A DNA stretch of 23,920 bases from JAKOWB01 sp038363005 (GTDB lineage: Bacteria; Pseudomonadota; Alphaproteobacteria; Kiloniellales; JACOMY01): positions 1-23,920 of the forward strand of contig JBBQBI010000039.1 of assembly GCA_038363005.1 (NCBI GenBank), read 5' to 3'. Positions 1 to 8,553 of this stretch are shown here, piece by piece. The translations under genes were made by a program, and so were the position numbers. The notes beneath the pieces were generated by a model, which made no database searches, had not been told where the DNA came from, and worked only from the letters and a program-made list of their open reading frames with translations. Every line of letters starts with the position of its first letter. Position 1 is the first letter of the stretch.

Positions 1-236
1 CGGTCACGCCGAGAGGCCGTAGAGCGCCCGACAGAACTGGGTGGAGCCGAGGTCGAGTCGATCGATCGGTTCGGGGATCGCGACGAGTTCGGCCAGCGCG
101 ACGGCCATCGCCGGTGGATCGATCGGGGCCCACCGGCCGGCCGGACGGGCCCTTCATGGGCCCGCCCGGCCGCCGCGGGTGGCGCGACCGATACTTGGCT
201 TGAGTCGCACCGGCTTGAGTTGCACCGGGACGACGA
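1..236. other. Left-edge region without a recognisable gene
   Basis: No convincing gene is seen here. On the minus strand a 34-codon frame (ATG at 108, stop TGA at 4-6) lies downstream of the bufferin-like genes, but it is short, has no clear family features and may be chance or a remnant. Bufferin loci usually continue with a DUF692 (MNIO) maturation gene and a DUF2063 partner. No such gene begins between 236 and 1, so if they exist they lie beyond the left edge or elsewhere. A strong GC-rich hairpin at 138-172 is listed separately. Confidence 0.5.
138..172 (-). terminator. GC-rich hairpin downstream of bufferin-like genes
   Basis: An inverted repeat of 7 perfect base pairs (CGGGCCC at 146-152, loop TTCAT, GGGCCCG at 158-164) continues outward after one A/C mismatch with 7 more pairs to 138 and 172. 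It starts about 65 nt past the stop of the 237-491 gene on the minus strand. There is no T-tract after it on either strand, so intrinsic termination is only plausible. It could also stabilise a 3' end. Confidence 0.35.
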
Positions 237-491
237 TCAGCCCGGGATGCCGCCGGCGATCTTGGCGCAGGTGCCGGCCGGCACCTCGACGAAGGAGGCC
301 GGGTCGGCGTCGGTCGTCGACATGCCGGCACAGGCGTGGCTGCCGGCCTTGCAGTCGTTGCCGCCGGCCTTGGCGACGCCGAAGCACTTCTCCATCGCCG
401 CCGCCTGCGGCGCCGGTGTCATGGTCTTGGCGCAGGCGCCGAGCGCCATGGTGAGCGCGACGGCGGAAGCAACGAGCAGGGTGTTCTTCAT
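237..491 (-). CDS. bufA1: DUF2282 / BufA1-like bufferin precursor, copy 2
   Basis: This 84-residue secreted peptide precursor belongs to the DUF2282 family. Members that have been studied are RiPP precursors (bufferins) whose cysteines are modified by a DUF692 multinuclear iron oxygenase and which help cells tolerate metals such as copper. The N-terminus is a signal sequence (residues 1-19) ending in L-G-A-C, a good lipobox with Cys20. The sister copy lacks it, so this one may be a lipoprotein. The mature part has the family pattern of four cysteines: EKCFGVAKAGGNDCKAG, then HAC, and PAGTC near the end. The start has GGGGAGG at 501-507. It follows the other copy by 47 nt on the same strand, so the two are probably co-transcribed. 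Family assignment is firm; modification is inferred because no MNIO gene is visible. Confidence 0.85.
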   Translation of the reverse strand: MKNTLLVASAVALTMALGACAKTMTPAPQAAAMEKCFGVAKAGGNDCKAGSHACAGMSTTDADPASFVEVPAGTCAKIAGGIPG

Positions 492-538
492 GATGGGTCC
501 TCCCCAGGAAAATGGACGATCGAGGTGACTAGGTAGCG

Positions 539-787
539 TCAGCTGCCCGGCGTCAGGCTGCCGCCGACCAGCTTGGTGCAGGTGCCGGCCGGCACCACGA
601 TGAAGGAGGCCGGGTCGCGATCGACGGTGGCATGGCCGGCGCAGTCATGGCTGCCGGCCTTGCAGTCGTTGCCGCCGGCCTTGGCGACGCCAAAGCACAT
701 CTCGGTATCGGCGGCGGTCGCCGGCAGGCTGGCGGCGGAGAGAGTGGCCGCCATGAGCGCGGCGGCGGCGAGCAGTGTGGTACGCAT
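539..787 (-). CDS. bufA1: DUF2282 / BufA1-like bufferin precursor, copy 1
   Basis: This 82-residue DUF2282 protein is a paralogue of the gene at 237-491. It has a Sec signal peptide with an Ala-rich core and a likely signal peptidase I site near LPATAA (residues 21-26), with no lipobox Cys. The mature part holds the same four-cysteine frame: EMCFGVAKAGGNDCKAG, HDCAG and PAGTC. A 44-nt stretch (648-691) is identical to 337-380 in the second copy, pointing to recent duplication or gene conversion. The start ATG at 787 has AAGGGGA about 6 nt upstream. It is first in the presumed two-gene transcript. Likely exported to the periplasm, with the cysteine-rich core as the metal-binding or modified part. 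Confidence 0.85.
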   Translation of the reverse strand: MRTTLLAAAALMAATLSAASLPATAADTEMCFGVAKAGGNDCKAGSHDCAGHATVDRDPASFIVVPAGTCTKLVGGSLTPGS

Positions 788-856
788 GGTCTTCCCCTTG
801 CTGAATGGAACGATAGGCTCATGCTCCGCCTCTCCGCGTCGCGCGGGCAGTCCGTG

Positions 857-893
857 TCACGCAGTCGTTAGCGGCTCTCACGCAGTCGTTAGC
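857..893. promoter_or_regulatory. Tandem 16-bp direct repeat in divergent promoter region
   Basis: TCACGCAGTCGTTAGC occurs twice exactly, at 857-872 and 878-893, with a 21-bp period (two helical turns). It sits between the divergent starts of the bufferin-like gene (787) and the SDR gene (975), about 70-120 bp from each. This spacing fits a pair of binding sites on one face of the DNA. On the minus strand each copy begins GCTAAC, resembling the AAC core of ECF sigma -35 boxes, but no matching -10 element could be recognised. Which gene it controls is unknown. Confidence 0.4.
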
Positions 894-974
894 CGGCGTG
901 ACCGCCAGCGCCATGACTTGCTGCGCTGCGGCATGCCCGAGTAGGCTTGATCGACACCAGGGGTGGGCTTTTCC

Positions 975-1730
975 ATGACAGACCTTGCGACCGGCTCCGT
1001 CTTCGTCACCGGCGGCAGCACCGGCATCGGTGCGGCTGCGGTACGCGGCTTCGTGCGCGACGGCCGCTATGTCGGCTTCCTGGACAGCAACGAGGCCGCG
1101 GGCCGCGCGCTGGAAGCGGAGCTCGATGGCAAGGCGCTGTTCCTGCCAGGCGACGTGCGGCGGGGCGACGAGCAGGCGGCGGCCCTCGACCGGCTGGAGC
1201 AGCGCTTCGGCCCGCTCTCGGCGGTCTTTGCCAATGCCGGCATCCACCGCTTCAACTCGGTGCTCGACGTGACCGACGCCGAGCTGGCGCTGGTCCTCGA
1301 CATCAACCTCATGGGTACGATCAACACGCTGCGCGCGGTAGCGCCGCGCCTGGTGGCCAACGGCGGCGGCGCCATCGTCATCATGGCCTCCGACCAGGCC
1401 CTGATCGGCAAGCGCAACTCCTTCGCCTATGGCCTCAGCAAGGGGGCGCTTGGGCAGATGACCAAGAGCCTGGCGCTGGACCTTGGTCCCAAGGGAATCC
1501 GCGTCAACGCGGTCTGTCCCGGCACCATCCGCACGCCGCTGACCGAGGCCATCTTCGATCGCCTGGAGGACCCGGCGGCGGCCTGGTCGGCGGAGGGTGC
1601 CAACTATCCCCTCGGCCGGGTCGGCACGGCCGAGGAAGTGGCGGCGCTGGTCTGTTTCCTGGCCTCGCCGCGCGCCGGCTTCATCACCGGTAGCCTGCAC
1701 CCGGTCGACGGCGGGTTGACGGCCGGTTGA
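975..1730 (+). CDS. SDR family NAD(P)-dependent oxidoreductase
   Basis: A classical short-chain dehydrogenase/reductase of 251 residues, the usual length. The cofactor motif TGGSTGIG is at 12-19, the NAG motif at 87-89, and the catalytic set Asn111, Ser139, Tyr152, Lys156 is complete (YGLSK). PG at about 182-183 follows the usual KGIRVNAVCPG strand, and the C-terminus ends GSLHPVDGG, typical of the family. An in-frame GTG at 963 is possible, but AGGGGTGGG at 959-967 favours the ATG at 975. The neighbours give no pathway clue; the substrate cannot be read from sequence. The enzyme should be cytosolic and reduce a carbonyl or oxidise an alcohol with NAD(P)(H). Confidence 0.92.
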   Translation: MTDLATGSVFVTGGSTGIGAAAVRGFVRDGRYVGFLDSNEAAGRALEAELDGKALFLPGDVRRGDEQAAALDRLEQRFGPLSAVFANAGIHRFNSVLDVTDAELALVLDINLMGTINTLRAVAPRLVANGGGAIVIMASDQALIGKRNSFAYGLSKGALGQMTKSLALDLGPKGIRVNAVCPGTIRTPLTEAIFDRLEDPAAAWSAEGANYPLGRVGTAEEVAALVCFLASPRAGFITGSLHPVDGGLTAG

Positions 1731-1783
1731 CGCGACATCGGGGCGGCTTGCCGGGCGGCCTGCTTGGCGCTAATTCCTAGGCC

Positions 1784-2386
1784 ATGCTCGATCACCTGAA
1801 AGCCAACAACCGCGCCTGGGCCGCCCGCAAGATCGCCGCCGACGCTGGATTCTTCAAACGCTTGGTAGGCCAGCAGGCGCCGGAATATCTCTGGATCGGC
1901 TGTTCCGACAGCCGCGTGCCGGCGAACGAAATCGTCGACCTCGACCCAGGCGAGCTCTTCGTGCATCGCAACGTCGCCAACCTGGCGCCGCCGCAGGACG
2001 CCAACTACCTCTCGGTGCTGCAGTTCGCCGTCGACGTCATCAAGGTGAAGCACATCCTGGTGGTCGGGCACTACGGCTGCGGCGGTGTGCGCGCCGCTGT
2101 CGACGGCCAGCGCCGCGGCCTGGTCGACCACTGGCTGCATCCGATCCGCGAGGTGCACCACGAGCACCGCCACGAGCTGCAGGACATCGCCGACGAGGTG
2201 GCGCGCCACAACCGCCTGTGCGAACTCAACGTCATGCGTCAGGTGCGCAACGTCGCCGCCGACGTCTTCGTGCAGGACGCCTGGGCGCGCGGCCAGGACA
2301 TCAGCGTCCACGGCTGGGTCTATTCGCTGGACAACGGCCTGGTGAACGACCTCAACGTCACGGTCAGCGGTCCCGAGCCCAGCTAG
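1784..2386 (+). CDS. can: Beta-class carbonic anhydrase
   Basis: A 200-residue beta-carbonic anhydrase, interconverting CO2 and bicarbonate in the cytosol. The zinc ligands are clear: Cys40 in CSDSR, His96 and Cys99 in GHYGCGGV. Asp42 and Arg44 form the catalytic dyad. Length and order match the Can/CynT group. No cyanase gene lies nearby, so a housekeeping bicarbonate supply role is more likely than cyanate breakdown. The gene is 53 nt after the SDR stop with no strong SD (weak purines before the ATG). Its stop codon TAG (2384-2386) shares the CTAG palindrome with the stop of the convergent phosphate transporter, so the two 3' ends overlap by 4 nt. Confidence 0.96.
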   Translation: MLDHLKANNRAWAARKIAADAGFFKRLVGQQAPEYLWIGCSDSRVPANEIVDLDPGELFVHRNVANLAPPQDANYLSVLQFAVDVIKVKHILVVGHYGCGGVRAAVDGQRRGLVDHWLHPIREVHHEHRHELQDIADEVARHNRLCELNVMRQVRNVAADVFVQDAWARGQDISVHGWVYSLDNGLVNDLNVTVSGPEPS

Positions 2387-3969
2387 ACCAGCTGCAGGAA
2401 CAGCCAGTAGAGCCCGCCGGACAGCGCGATCGAAGCCGGCAGCGTGAGAATCCAGGCGATGGCCAGGCTGCGCACCGTGCCCCACTGCAGGCCCGAGCCG
2501 TTGGCCGCCATGGTGCCGGCGACACCGGACGACAGCACATGCGTCGTGCTGACCGGCAGGCCCATCAGGTCGGCGCCACCGATGGTGGCCATGGCGACGA
2601 TCTCCGCCGAAGCGCCCTGCGCATAGGTCAGGTGGCTCTTGCCGATCTTTTCGCCCACTGTCACCACGATGCGCCGCCAGCCCACCATGGTGCCCAGGCC
2701 CAGCGCCAGGGCGACGGCGACCTTGACCCAGGTGGGGATGAACTTGGTGGCGCCGTCGATGTCGGCGGCATAGGCCTGCAGGGCTGCTTGGTCGTCCGCC
2801 GTGAAGCGCTGCGGGCCATCGCCGCCCTGCAGCCGGCGCAGCGCCTCGCCGCTGAGGAACATGTCGTTGCGCACATTGCCGGCCTGATCGCGCGGCACCT
2901 CGGCCAGGCCGCCGTAATCCTGCACCTGCGCGCCGACGCTGCGGATCAGCGCCGCCAACGCCGGCAGCGTCTCGCCGGGCCGCAGCGTGCGGTGCTCCAG
3001 GTAGTCCAGCACCACCTGGCGCATCGGCAGCTCCAGGGTCGCCGGGTCCTGTCGTTCCAGCACCTCGGCGGCCTGCTCCGCCGCGGCCACCAGCTCCTGC
3101 GTCTGGTCGGCGGTCACCGCGCGATTCAGCGCGAAGGCGGTCGGCACGGTGCCGATCAGCACCAACATGATCAGTCCCATGCCCTTCTGCCCGTCGTTCG
3201 AGCCGTGCGCGAAGCTGACCCCGGTCGAGGTCAGGATCAGCAGGCCGCGGATCCACAGCGGCGGCGGCAGCTTGCCGTCAGGCGCGCGATAGAGCCGGGG
3301 GCTCGGGATCAGGCGCTTGGCGAGGAGCAGCAGCAGCCCGGCGGCGACGAAGCCGATCATCGGCGAGAACAGCAGCGCCTGCCCGACCTGGCCGGCCTGT
3401 GCCCAGTCAACGCCGCTGGTGCCCGAGGCGTCGTCGAGCATGCGGTTCATCACGCCGACACCGATGATCGAGCCGATCAGCGCATGCGAGCTGGAGTTCG
3501 GTATCCCCATCCGCCAGGTGCCCAGGTTCCACAGGATCGCCGCGACCAGCAGGGCGAAGACCATGGCGAAGCCGGTGGCGCTGCCGACCTGCAGGATCAG
3601 CTCCACCGGCAACAGCGCCACCACGGCATAGGCCACCGCGCCCGAGGAGGTCAGCACACCCAGGAAGTTCCACAGGCCTGACCAGACCACCGCCACCGTC
3701 GGCGGCAGGGCATGGGTATAGATCACCGTGGCCACGGCGTTGGCGGTGTCGTGGAAGCCGTTGACGAACTCGAAGCCCAGTGCGATGGCCAGCGCGAAGA
3801 TCAGCAGGGCATAGGGCAGCGACTCACCCAGGTTGGCGTCGCGCAGCTCCTGCGCCAGGTGCAGCCCGACATAGCCGATGCCGATGGCCAGGATGGTGAA
3901 GAACAGCCCCTGGCCCAGGCGGCGCGTCAGGGTTTCGCGCCGCGTCAGGGCGGCCACCGGTTCTGCCAT
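2383..3969 (-). CDS. pit: Inorganic phosphate transporter, PiT family
   Basis: A 528-residue inner-membrane protein of the PiT family, which imports phosphate (as metal-phosphate) with protons, or sodium in some members. The signature GFHDTAN (71-77) lies in the N-terminal half. The matching C-terminal repeat carries GADLMGLPVSTTH followed by SSGVAG. A long hydrophilic loop with charged helices separates the two membrane halves, as in PitA. The frame stays open upstream to 4140, but the ATG at 3969 with AAGGGA and GGGGGAA just before it is the likely start; the longer N-terminus is arginine-rich and unlike the family. No PhoU-like DUF47 gene is adjacent, which often accompanies Pit in bacteria. 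It is divergent from recQ. Confidence 0.92.
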   Translation of the reverse strand: MAEPVAALTRRETLTRRLGQGLFFTILAIGIGYVGLHLAQELRDANLGESLPYALLIFALAIALGFEFVNGFHDTANAVATVIYTHALPPTVAVVWSGLWNFLGVLTSSGAVAYAVVALLPVELILQVGSATGFAMVFALLVAAILWNLGTWRMGIPNSSSHALIGSIIGVGVMNRMLDDASGTSGVDWAQAGQVGQALLFSPMIGFVAAGLLLLLAKRLIPSPRLYRAPDGKLPPPLWIRGLLILTSTGVSFAHGSNDGQKGMGLIMLVLIGTVPTAFALNRAVTADQTQELVAAAEQAAEVLERQDPATLELPMRQVVLDYLEHRTLRPGETLPALAALIRSVGAQVQDYGGLAEVPRDQAGNVRNDMFLSGEALRRLQGGDGPQRFTADDQAALQAYAADIDGATKFIPTWVKVAVALALGLGTMVGWRRIVVTVGEKIGKSHLTYAQGASAEIVAMATIGGADLMGLPVSTTHVLSSGVAGTMAANGSGLQWGTVRSLAIAWILTLPASIALSGGLYWLFLQLV

Positions 3970-4095
3970 TCCCTTGCTTCCCCCGCCGACGACTCGATCC
4001 AGGGCCCATGATGCCAGACGCCGACGCAACCGGGTATGGAGTGAGTCGACTTGGATCGCTTGGCCGAAGCCGGGCCGGCGGCCTATAGAGGGGGC
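3970..4095. promoter_or_regulatory. Divergent pit / recQ intergenic region
   Basis: These 126 bp between the ATG of the phosphate transporter and the GTG of recQ must hold both promoters. A good SD for pit lies at 3970-3985 and AGAGGGGG for recQ at 4087-4094. I found no clear Pho box (tandem CTGTCAT-like 7-mers) and no LexA-type box, so regulation cannot be assigned. Confidence 0.4.
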
Positions 4096-5964
<1,869 letters not shown>

Positions 5965-5968
5965 CGCA

Positions 5969-5984
5969 CGACCATCGATGGTCG
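5969..5984. promoter_or_regulatory. 16-bp perfect palindrome after recQ
   Basis: CGACCATCGATGGTCG is its own reverse complement, begins 5 nt after the recQ stop and is followed by GTTAATATT, an AT-rich patch rare in this window. It could be a weak terminator (CGACC stem, ATCGAT loop, short T-containing tail) or an operator for the broken gene starting at 6029. The sequence alone does not decide. Confidence 0.35.
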
Positions 5985-6028
5985 GTTAATATTCCCGTCT
6001 GCGGTTTGCCCGCGTGGAACGGGATGCC

Positions 6029-6418
6029 ATGGCAAACGACCCCGAACAAGACCAGCGCCCCGCCGTCGCGGTAGCCCACGTCGTGCTGGAAACCAACCAG
6101 ATGGCGCCGAGCGGCCGCTTCCTCTGAGCCCTCGGCATGCGCGCGATTTTCGAGGGGCCGGAGGTTGCGGTCTATGAGCTGCGCGGCGGAACGCACCTGC
6201 TGCTGATGCACAAGCCGGCGGTCGCACCGGGGCCGGCGGCATTTGACCTTATGGTCGATGATCTGCGGGCGGCACACCAACGCTTCACGGCGCTGGGGCC
6301 GGCGCCCTCGGCGATCGAATCGCGGCCGGTGATCGGCCACGATATCTTCATCCTCTGCGCGCCGGCCGGGCAGCTGATCTCAGTCTTTTCGAGCCACCAC
6401 TCGGGCGAACCAGTCTGA
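6029..6418 (+). pseudogene. VOC / glyoxalase-like gene with in-frame TGA at codon 33
   Basis: Reading from the ATG at 6029 gives 32 residues (including AVAHVVLETNQ, a typical first VOC beta strand with its metal-site His), then TGA at 6125-6127. The same frame continues with ALGMRAIFEGPEVAVYELRG, GGTHLLLMH and a C-terminal AGQLISVFSSHH to a stop at 6416-6418. Without the TGA this is a 129-residue single-domain vicinal-oxygen-chelate protein (glyoxalase/dioxygenase superfamily) of normal length. The stop could come from one change (CGA to TGA or TGG to TGA). An internal ATG at 6137 could start a 93-residue fragment, but that would lack the first beta-alpha unit and one metal ligand. Elsewhere TGA is used as a normal stop (SDR, crbS, crbR), so a changed genetic code is excluded. 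A sequencing error cannot be excluded. The substrate is unknown. Confidence 0.75.
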
Positions 6419-6430
6419 CGCTGCTCCCGG

Positions 6431-7897
6431 CTACTGCGGCGCCACCCGCCGTGCCAGTCGATAGCCCAGCATGACTGTCGCCAGGTTGGTATTGGCCGCC
6501 ACCACCGTCGGCATGATCGAGGCGTCGGCCACCATCAGGCCGGCCAGGCCATGCACCCGGCCCTCGCCGTCGGTCACCGCGCCGGCCGCCGGATCGCGGC
6601 CCATGGCGCAGGTCCCGGCCGGATGCCAATAGTGCACATGCGCGTCGCGCACCCAGGCCGCGAGGTCCGCCCCGGGGCCGGGTGCCAGCTCGGCGCCGAG
6701 GCCGGGGAGGGCCGCTGCCATGCGCCGCGCCAGCGCCACGCCCTCCAGCAGTGTTGCCTGGTCCTGTCCCGCTGGATCGGTGAAGTGGCGGTGGCGGATG
6801 GCAAAGTGCCCGCCGGGTAGTGGCTCGATGCAGCCACGCGCACGGGCCGCCACCAGGGCCACCAGGATTTCCCAGTTCCAGCTGCCGTCTTCCAGCTGCC
6901 CGCCGCAGGGCACCAGGTGCAGGTCGATGGCGGTGCTGGCCAGGCTGGAGCGCGCCTTGACGATCAGTCCCTCCTCGTAGGGCACTGCGTGGTGGGCAAA
7001 GTCCTGCGTCGCCTGTTCCAGCGCCGGACTGCCGGCGTAGCGCAGCTGGCCGCTGGGATGGTCCTGCAGGTTGCGGCCGACGCCGGGCAAGGCATGGCGC
7101 GGGGCGATGCCGGCGGCGGTCAGCAGCGCCGGATCGCCGATGCCCGACGCGAGCAGCAGCATGGGCGAGCCATAGGCGCCGCCGGCCAGCACCACGAGGT
7201 CGCCGGTGACCTCGACCGACTGCCCGTGCCGCGCGGCCCGCACGCCGACGGCGCGCCGTCCCTCCAGCAGGATCGACTGCACCTCGGCCTCGGCCAGGAT
7301 TTCCAGCCGGCCGCTGTCGCGTAGCGGGTCGAGGAAGGCGAAGGCGGCGTTCCAGCGAGTGCTGCCCTGCTTGTTGACCGGGCAGAAGCCGACCGCCGGC
7401 CCCTCGTCCAAGTCGTTGAAGCTGCGTGTCTCGGGCAGTCCCAGAGTCATAGCGGCCTGGAAAGCGGCGGCCTGGAAAGGCGAGATCTCGGCTGGCGGAT
7501 AGTCGCGCAGCCGCAGCGCCTGCTCGATGGCCAGGAAATCCGGCAGCACCGCGTCGGCACGCCAGTGCGCCGCCCCAGTTGCCGCGGCCCAGCTGTCGAA
7601 GTCGCCGCGCAGGCCACGCACTGCGCTGCAGCCGTTGTGTGCCGAACAGCCGCCGATCACCTTGGCGCGGCGGAGGGTGTAGCGGCGGCCACCCGGTTGG
7701 TCCTGGTTCATCAGGCCCCAGTCGTGTCCCTGCGGCAGGCTGCGGGTCTGCAGCAGCGCCTCAGGCCAGCCGCCGGCGGCGAAGGGGCCGTAGTCGGGCC
7801 CGGCCTCCAGCAGCACCACCTGGTGCCGGCCGTCGGCCGCCAGGGTGCCGGCGAAGCTGGCGCCGCCACTGCCGCTGCCGACCACGATCACGCGCAT
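6431..7897 (-). CDS. GMC family FAD-dependent oxidoreductase
   Basis: A 488-residue glucose-methanol-choline oxidoreductase, which oxidises an alcohol using FAD. The FAD-binding fold starts at residue 3 with GSGSGG (7-12), and the second GMC motif follows as RRAKVIGGCSAHNG. The C-terminal catalytic region has WHPAGTCAMG (His425) and PTVVAANTNLAT (Asn469), giving the expected His/Asn active pair. There is no signal peptide, so it should act in the cytosol unless exported with a partner. ATG 7897 has GGGGGAT upstream. It is last in a minus-strand run, 39 nt after the secreted unknown protein (7937-8488). No cytochrome or gluconate-dehydrogenase-type small subunit is adjacent. The substrate cannot be told from sequence. 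Confidence 0.92.
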   Translation of the reverse strand: MRVIVVGSGSGGASFAGTLAADGRHQVVLLEAGPDYGPFAAGGWPEALLQTRSLPQGHDWGLMNQDQPGGRRYTLRRAKVIGGCSAHNGCSAVRGLRGDFDSWAAATGAAHWRADAVLPDFLAIEQALRLRDYPPAEISPFQAAAFQAAMTLGLPETRSFNDLDEGPAVGFCPVNKQGSTRWNAAFAFLDPLRDSGRLEILAEAEVQSILLEGRRAVGVRAARHGQSVEVTGDLVVLAGGAYGSPMLLLASGIGDPALLTAAGIAPRHALPGVGRNLQDHPSGQLRYAGSPALEQATQDFAHHAVPYEEGLIVKARSSLASTAIDLHLVPCGGQLEDGSWNWEILVALVAARARGCIEPLPGGHFAIRHRHFTDPAGQDQATLLEGVALARRMAAALPGLGAELAPGPGADLAAWVRDAHVHYWHPAGTCAMGRDPAAGAVTDGEGRVHGLAGLMVADASIMPTVVAANTNLATVMLGYRLARRVAPQ

Positions 7898-7936
7898 GCC
7901 GGATCCCCCAACGCTGGATGGCGCCGACCGGCCGCG

Positions 7937-8488
7937 CTAATCGGCGACCGGCGTCAGCAGGTAGTAGTAGGCGGTGGGAATCTCCGCCTTCTCGACCCAG
8001 AAGGTGCCGGAAAGGCGCAGCGGTGTCAGGTCGTTCTGCGTGTAGCCGTCGAGCAGGCAGACCAGCGTCTGGTCGGGGAAGCCGAGCTTGTCGCCCACCA
8101 GGATGTCGACGATGGCGTGCTCGTGCGCCGGATGGCGCAGCGCCAGCTCGTAGCGGCTCTGCAGATTGAAGATGAAGCCCAGGTGCTGCCCGCTACCGCA
8201 GTATTCCGCCGTGCCGGCGGGTGCGTCGTCGCCCTGGTATCGGCTGAGCAGGAAGCGCTGGTCCTCGGCGCGCTGCAGGGCCGGGTCCGGCACCAGTGTC
8301 AAGTTCAGATGCAGGCGCGCGCGGCTGTTGGCATCGAGCACTGCGAGAAGGGCATCGAAGGCGGCGTTATCCTCGCCTGTCACGGCATAGTCGATGGTCA
8401 CCTCGAGGTCCGGGATCGCGCGGTCACCGGCGCTGGCCGGGCAGGCACCGCAGACCAGGACCGCCAGGCCCACCAGGACTCTGTACAC
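7937..8488 (-). CDS. Secreted protein of unknown function
   Basis: A 183-residue protein with a clear N-terminal signal sequence (hydrophobic core LVGLAVLVCGA, cleavage probably after PASA at about residue 20), so likely periplasmic. I do not recognise the family. The mature part is mixed alpha/beta with a DLEVTIDYAVTG opening, a central SGQHLGFIFNLQSRYELAL segment and a tyrosine-rich end (TAYYYLLTP). Two cysteines in the mature part (in EYCGSG and LVCLLDG) could form a disulfide. The start is GTG with GGAGG at 8495-8499. It lies between the deacetylase and the GMC oxidoreductase with gaps of 65 and 39 nt, suggesting shared transcription. A functional link to either neighbour is unproven. Confidence 0.8.
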   Translation of the reverse strand: MYRVLVGLAVLVCGACPASAGDRAIPDLEVTIDYAVTGEDNAAFDALLAVLDANSRARLHLNLTLVPDPALQRAEDQRFLLSRYQGDDAPAGTAEYCGSGQHLGFIFNLQSRYELALRHPAHEHAIVDILVGDKLGFPDQTLVCLLDGYTQNDLTPLRLSGTFWVEKAEIPTAYYYLLTPVAD

Positions 8489-8553
8489 GAGGCGCCTCCG
8501 CTATCGGTCGCGGCCATGGTCGGCGGCGACTCTGCAGGCTAACACGCCGGCGC

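Noticed and set aside
41..454. Plus-strand frame of 137 codons over the bufferin gene
   Set aside because: It is Arg/Pro/Ser-rich and antisense to a well-supported DUF2282 gene.
2218..3681. Long plus-strand open frame (487 codons) opposite the phosphate transporter
   Set aside because: It runs antisense to a clear Pit family gene, its translation is Gln/Arg/His-rich with no family features, and such frames are expected opposite GC-rich genes.
3970..4095. Pho box or LexA box controlling pit or recQ
   Set aside because: No matching consensus was found on either strand by eye.
6125..6127. TGA as selenocysteine codon in the VOC gene
   Set aside because: A short stem follows the codon, but I know no VOC selenoprotein family, no sel genes are in the window, and a single C-to-T change explains it more simply. 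Kept only as a test in the finding.
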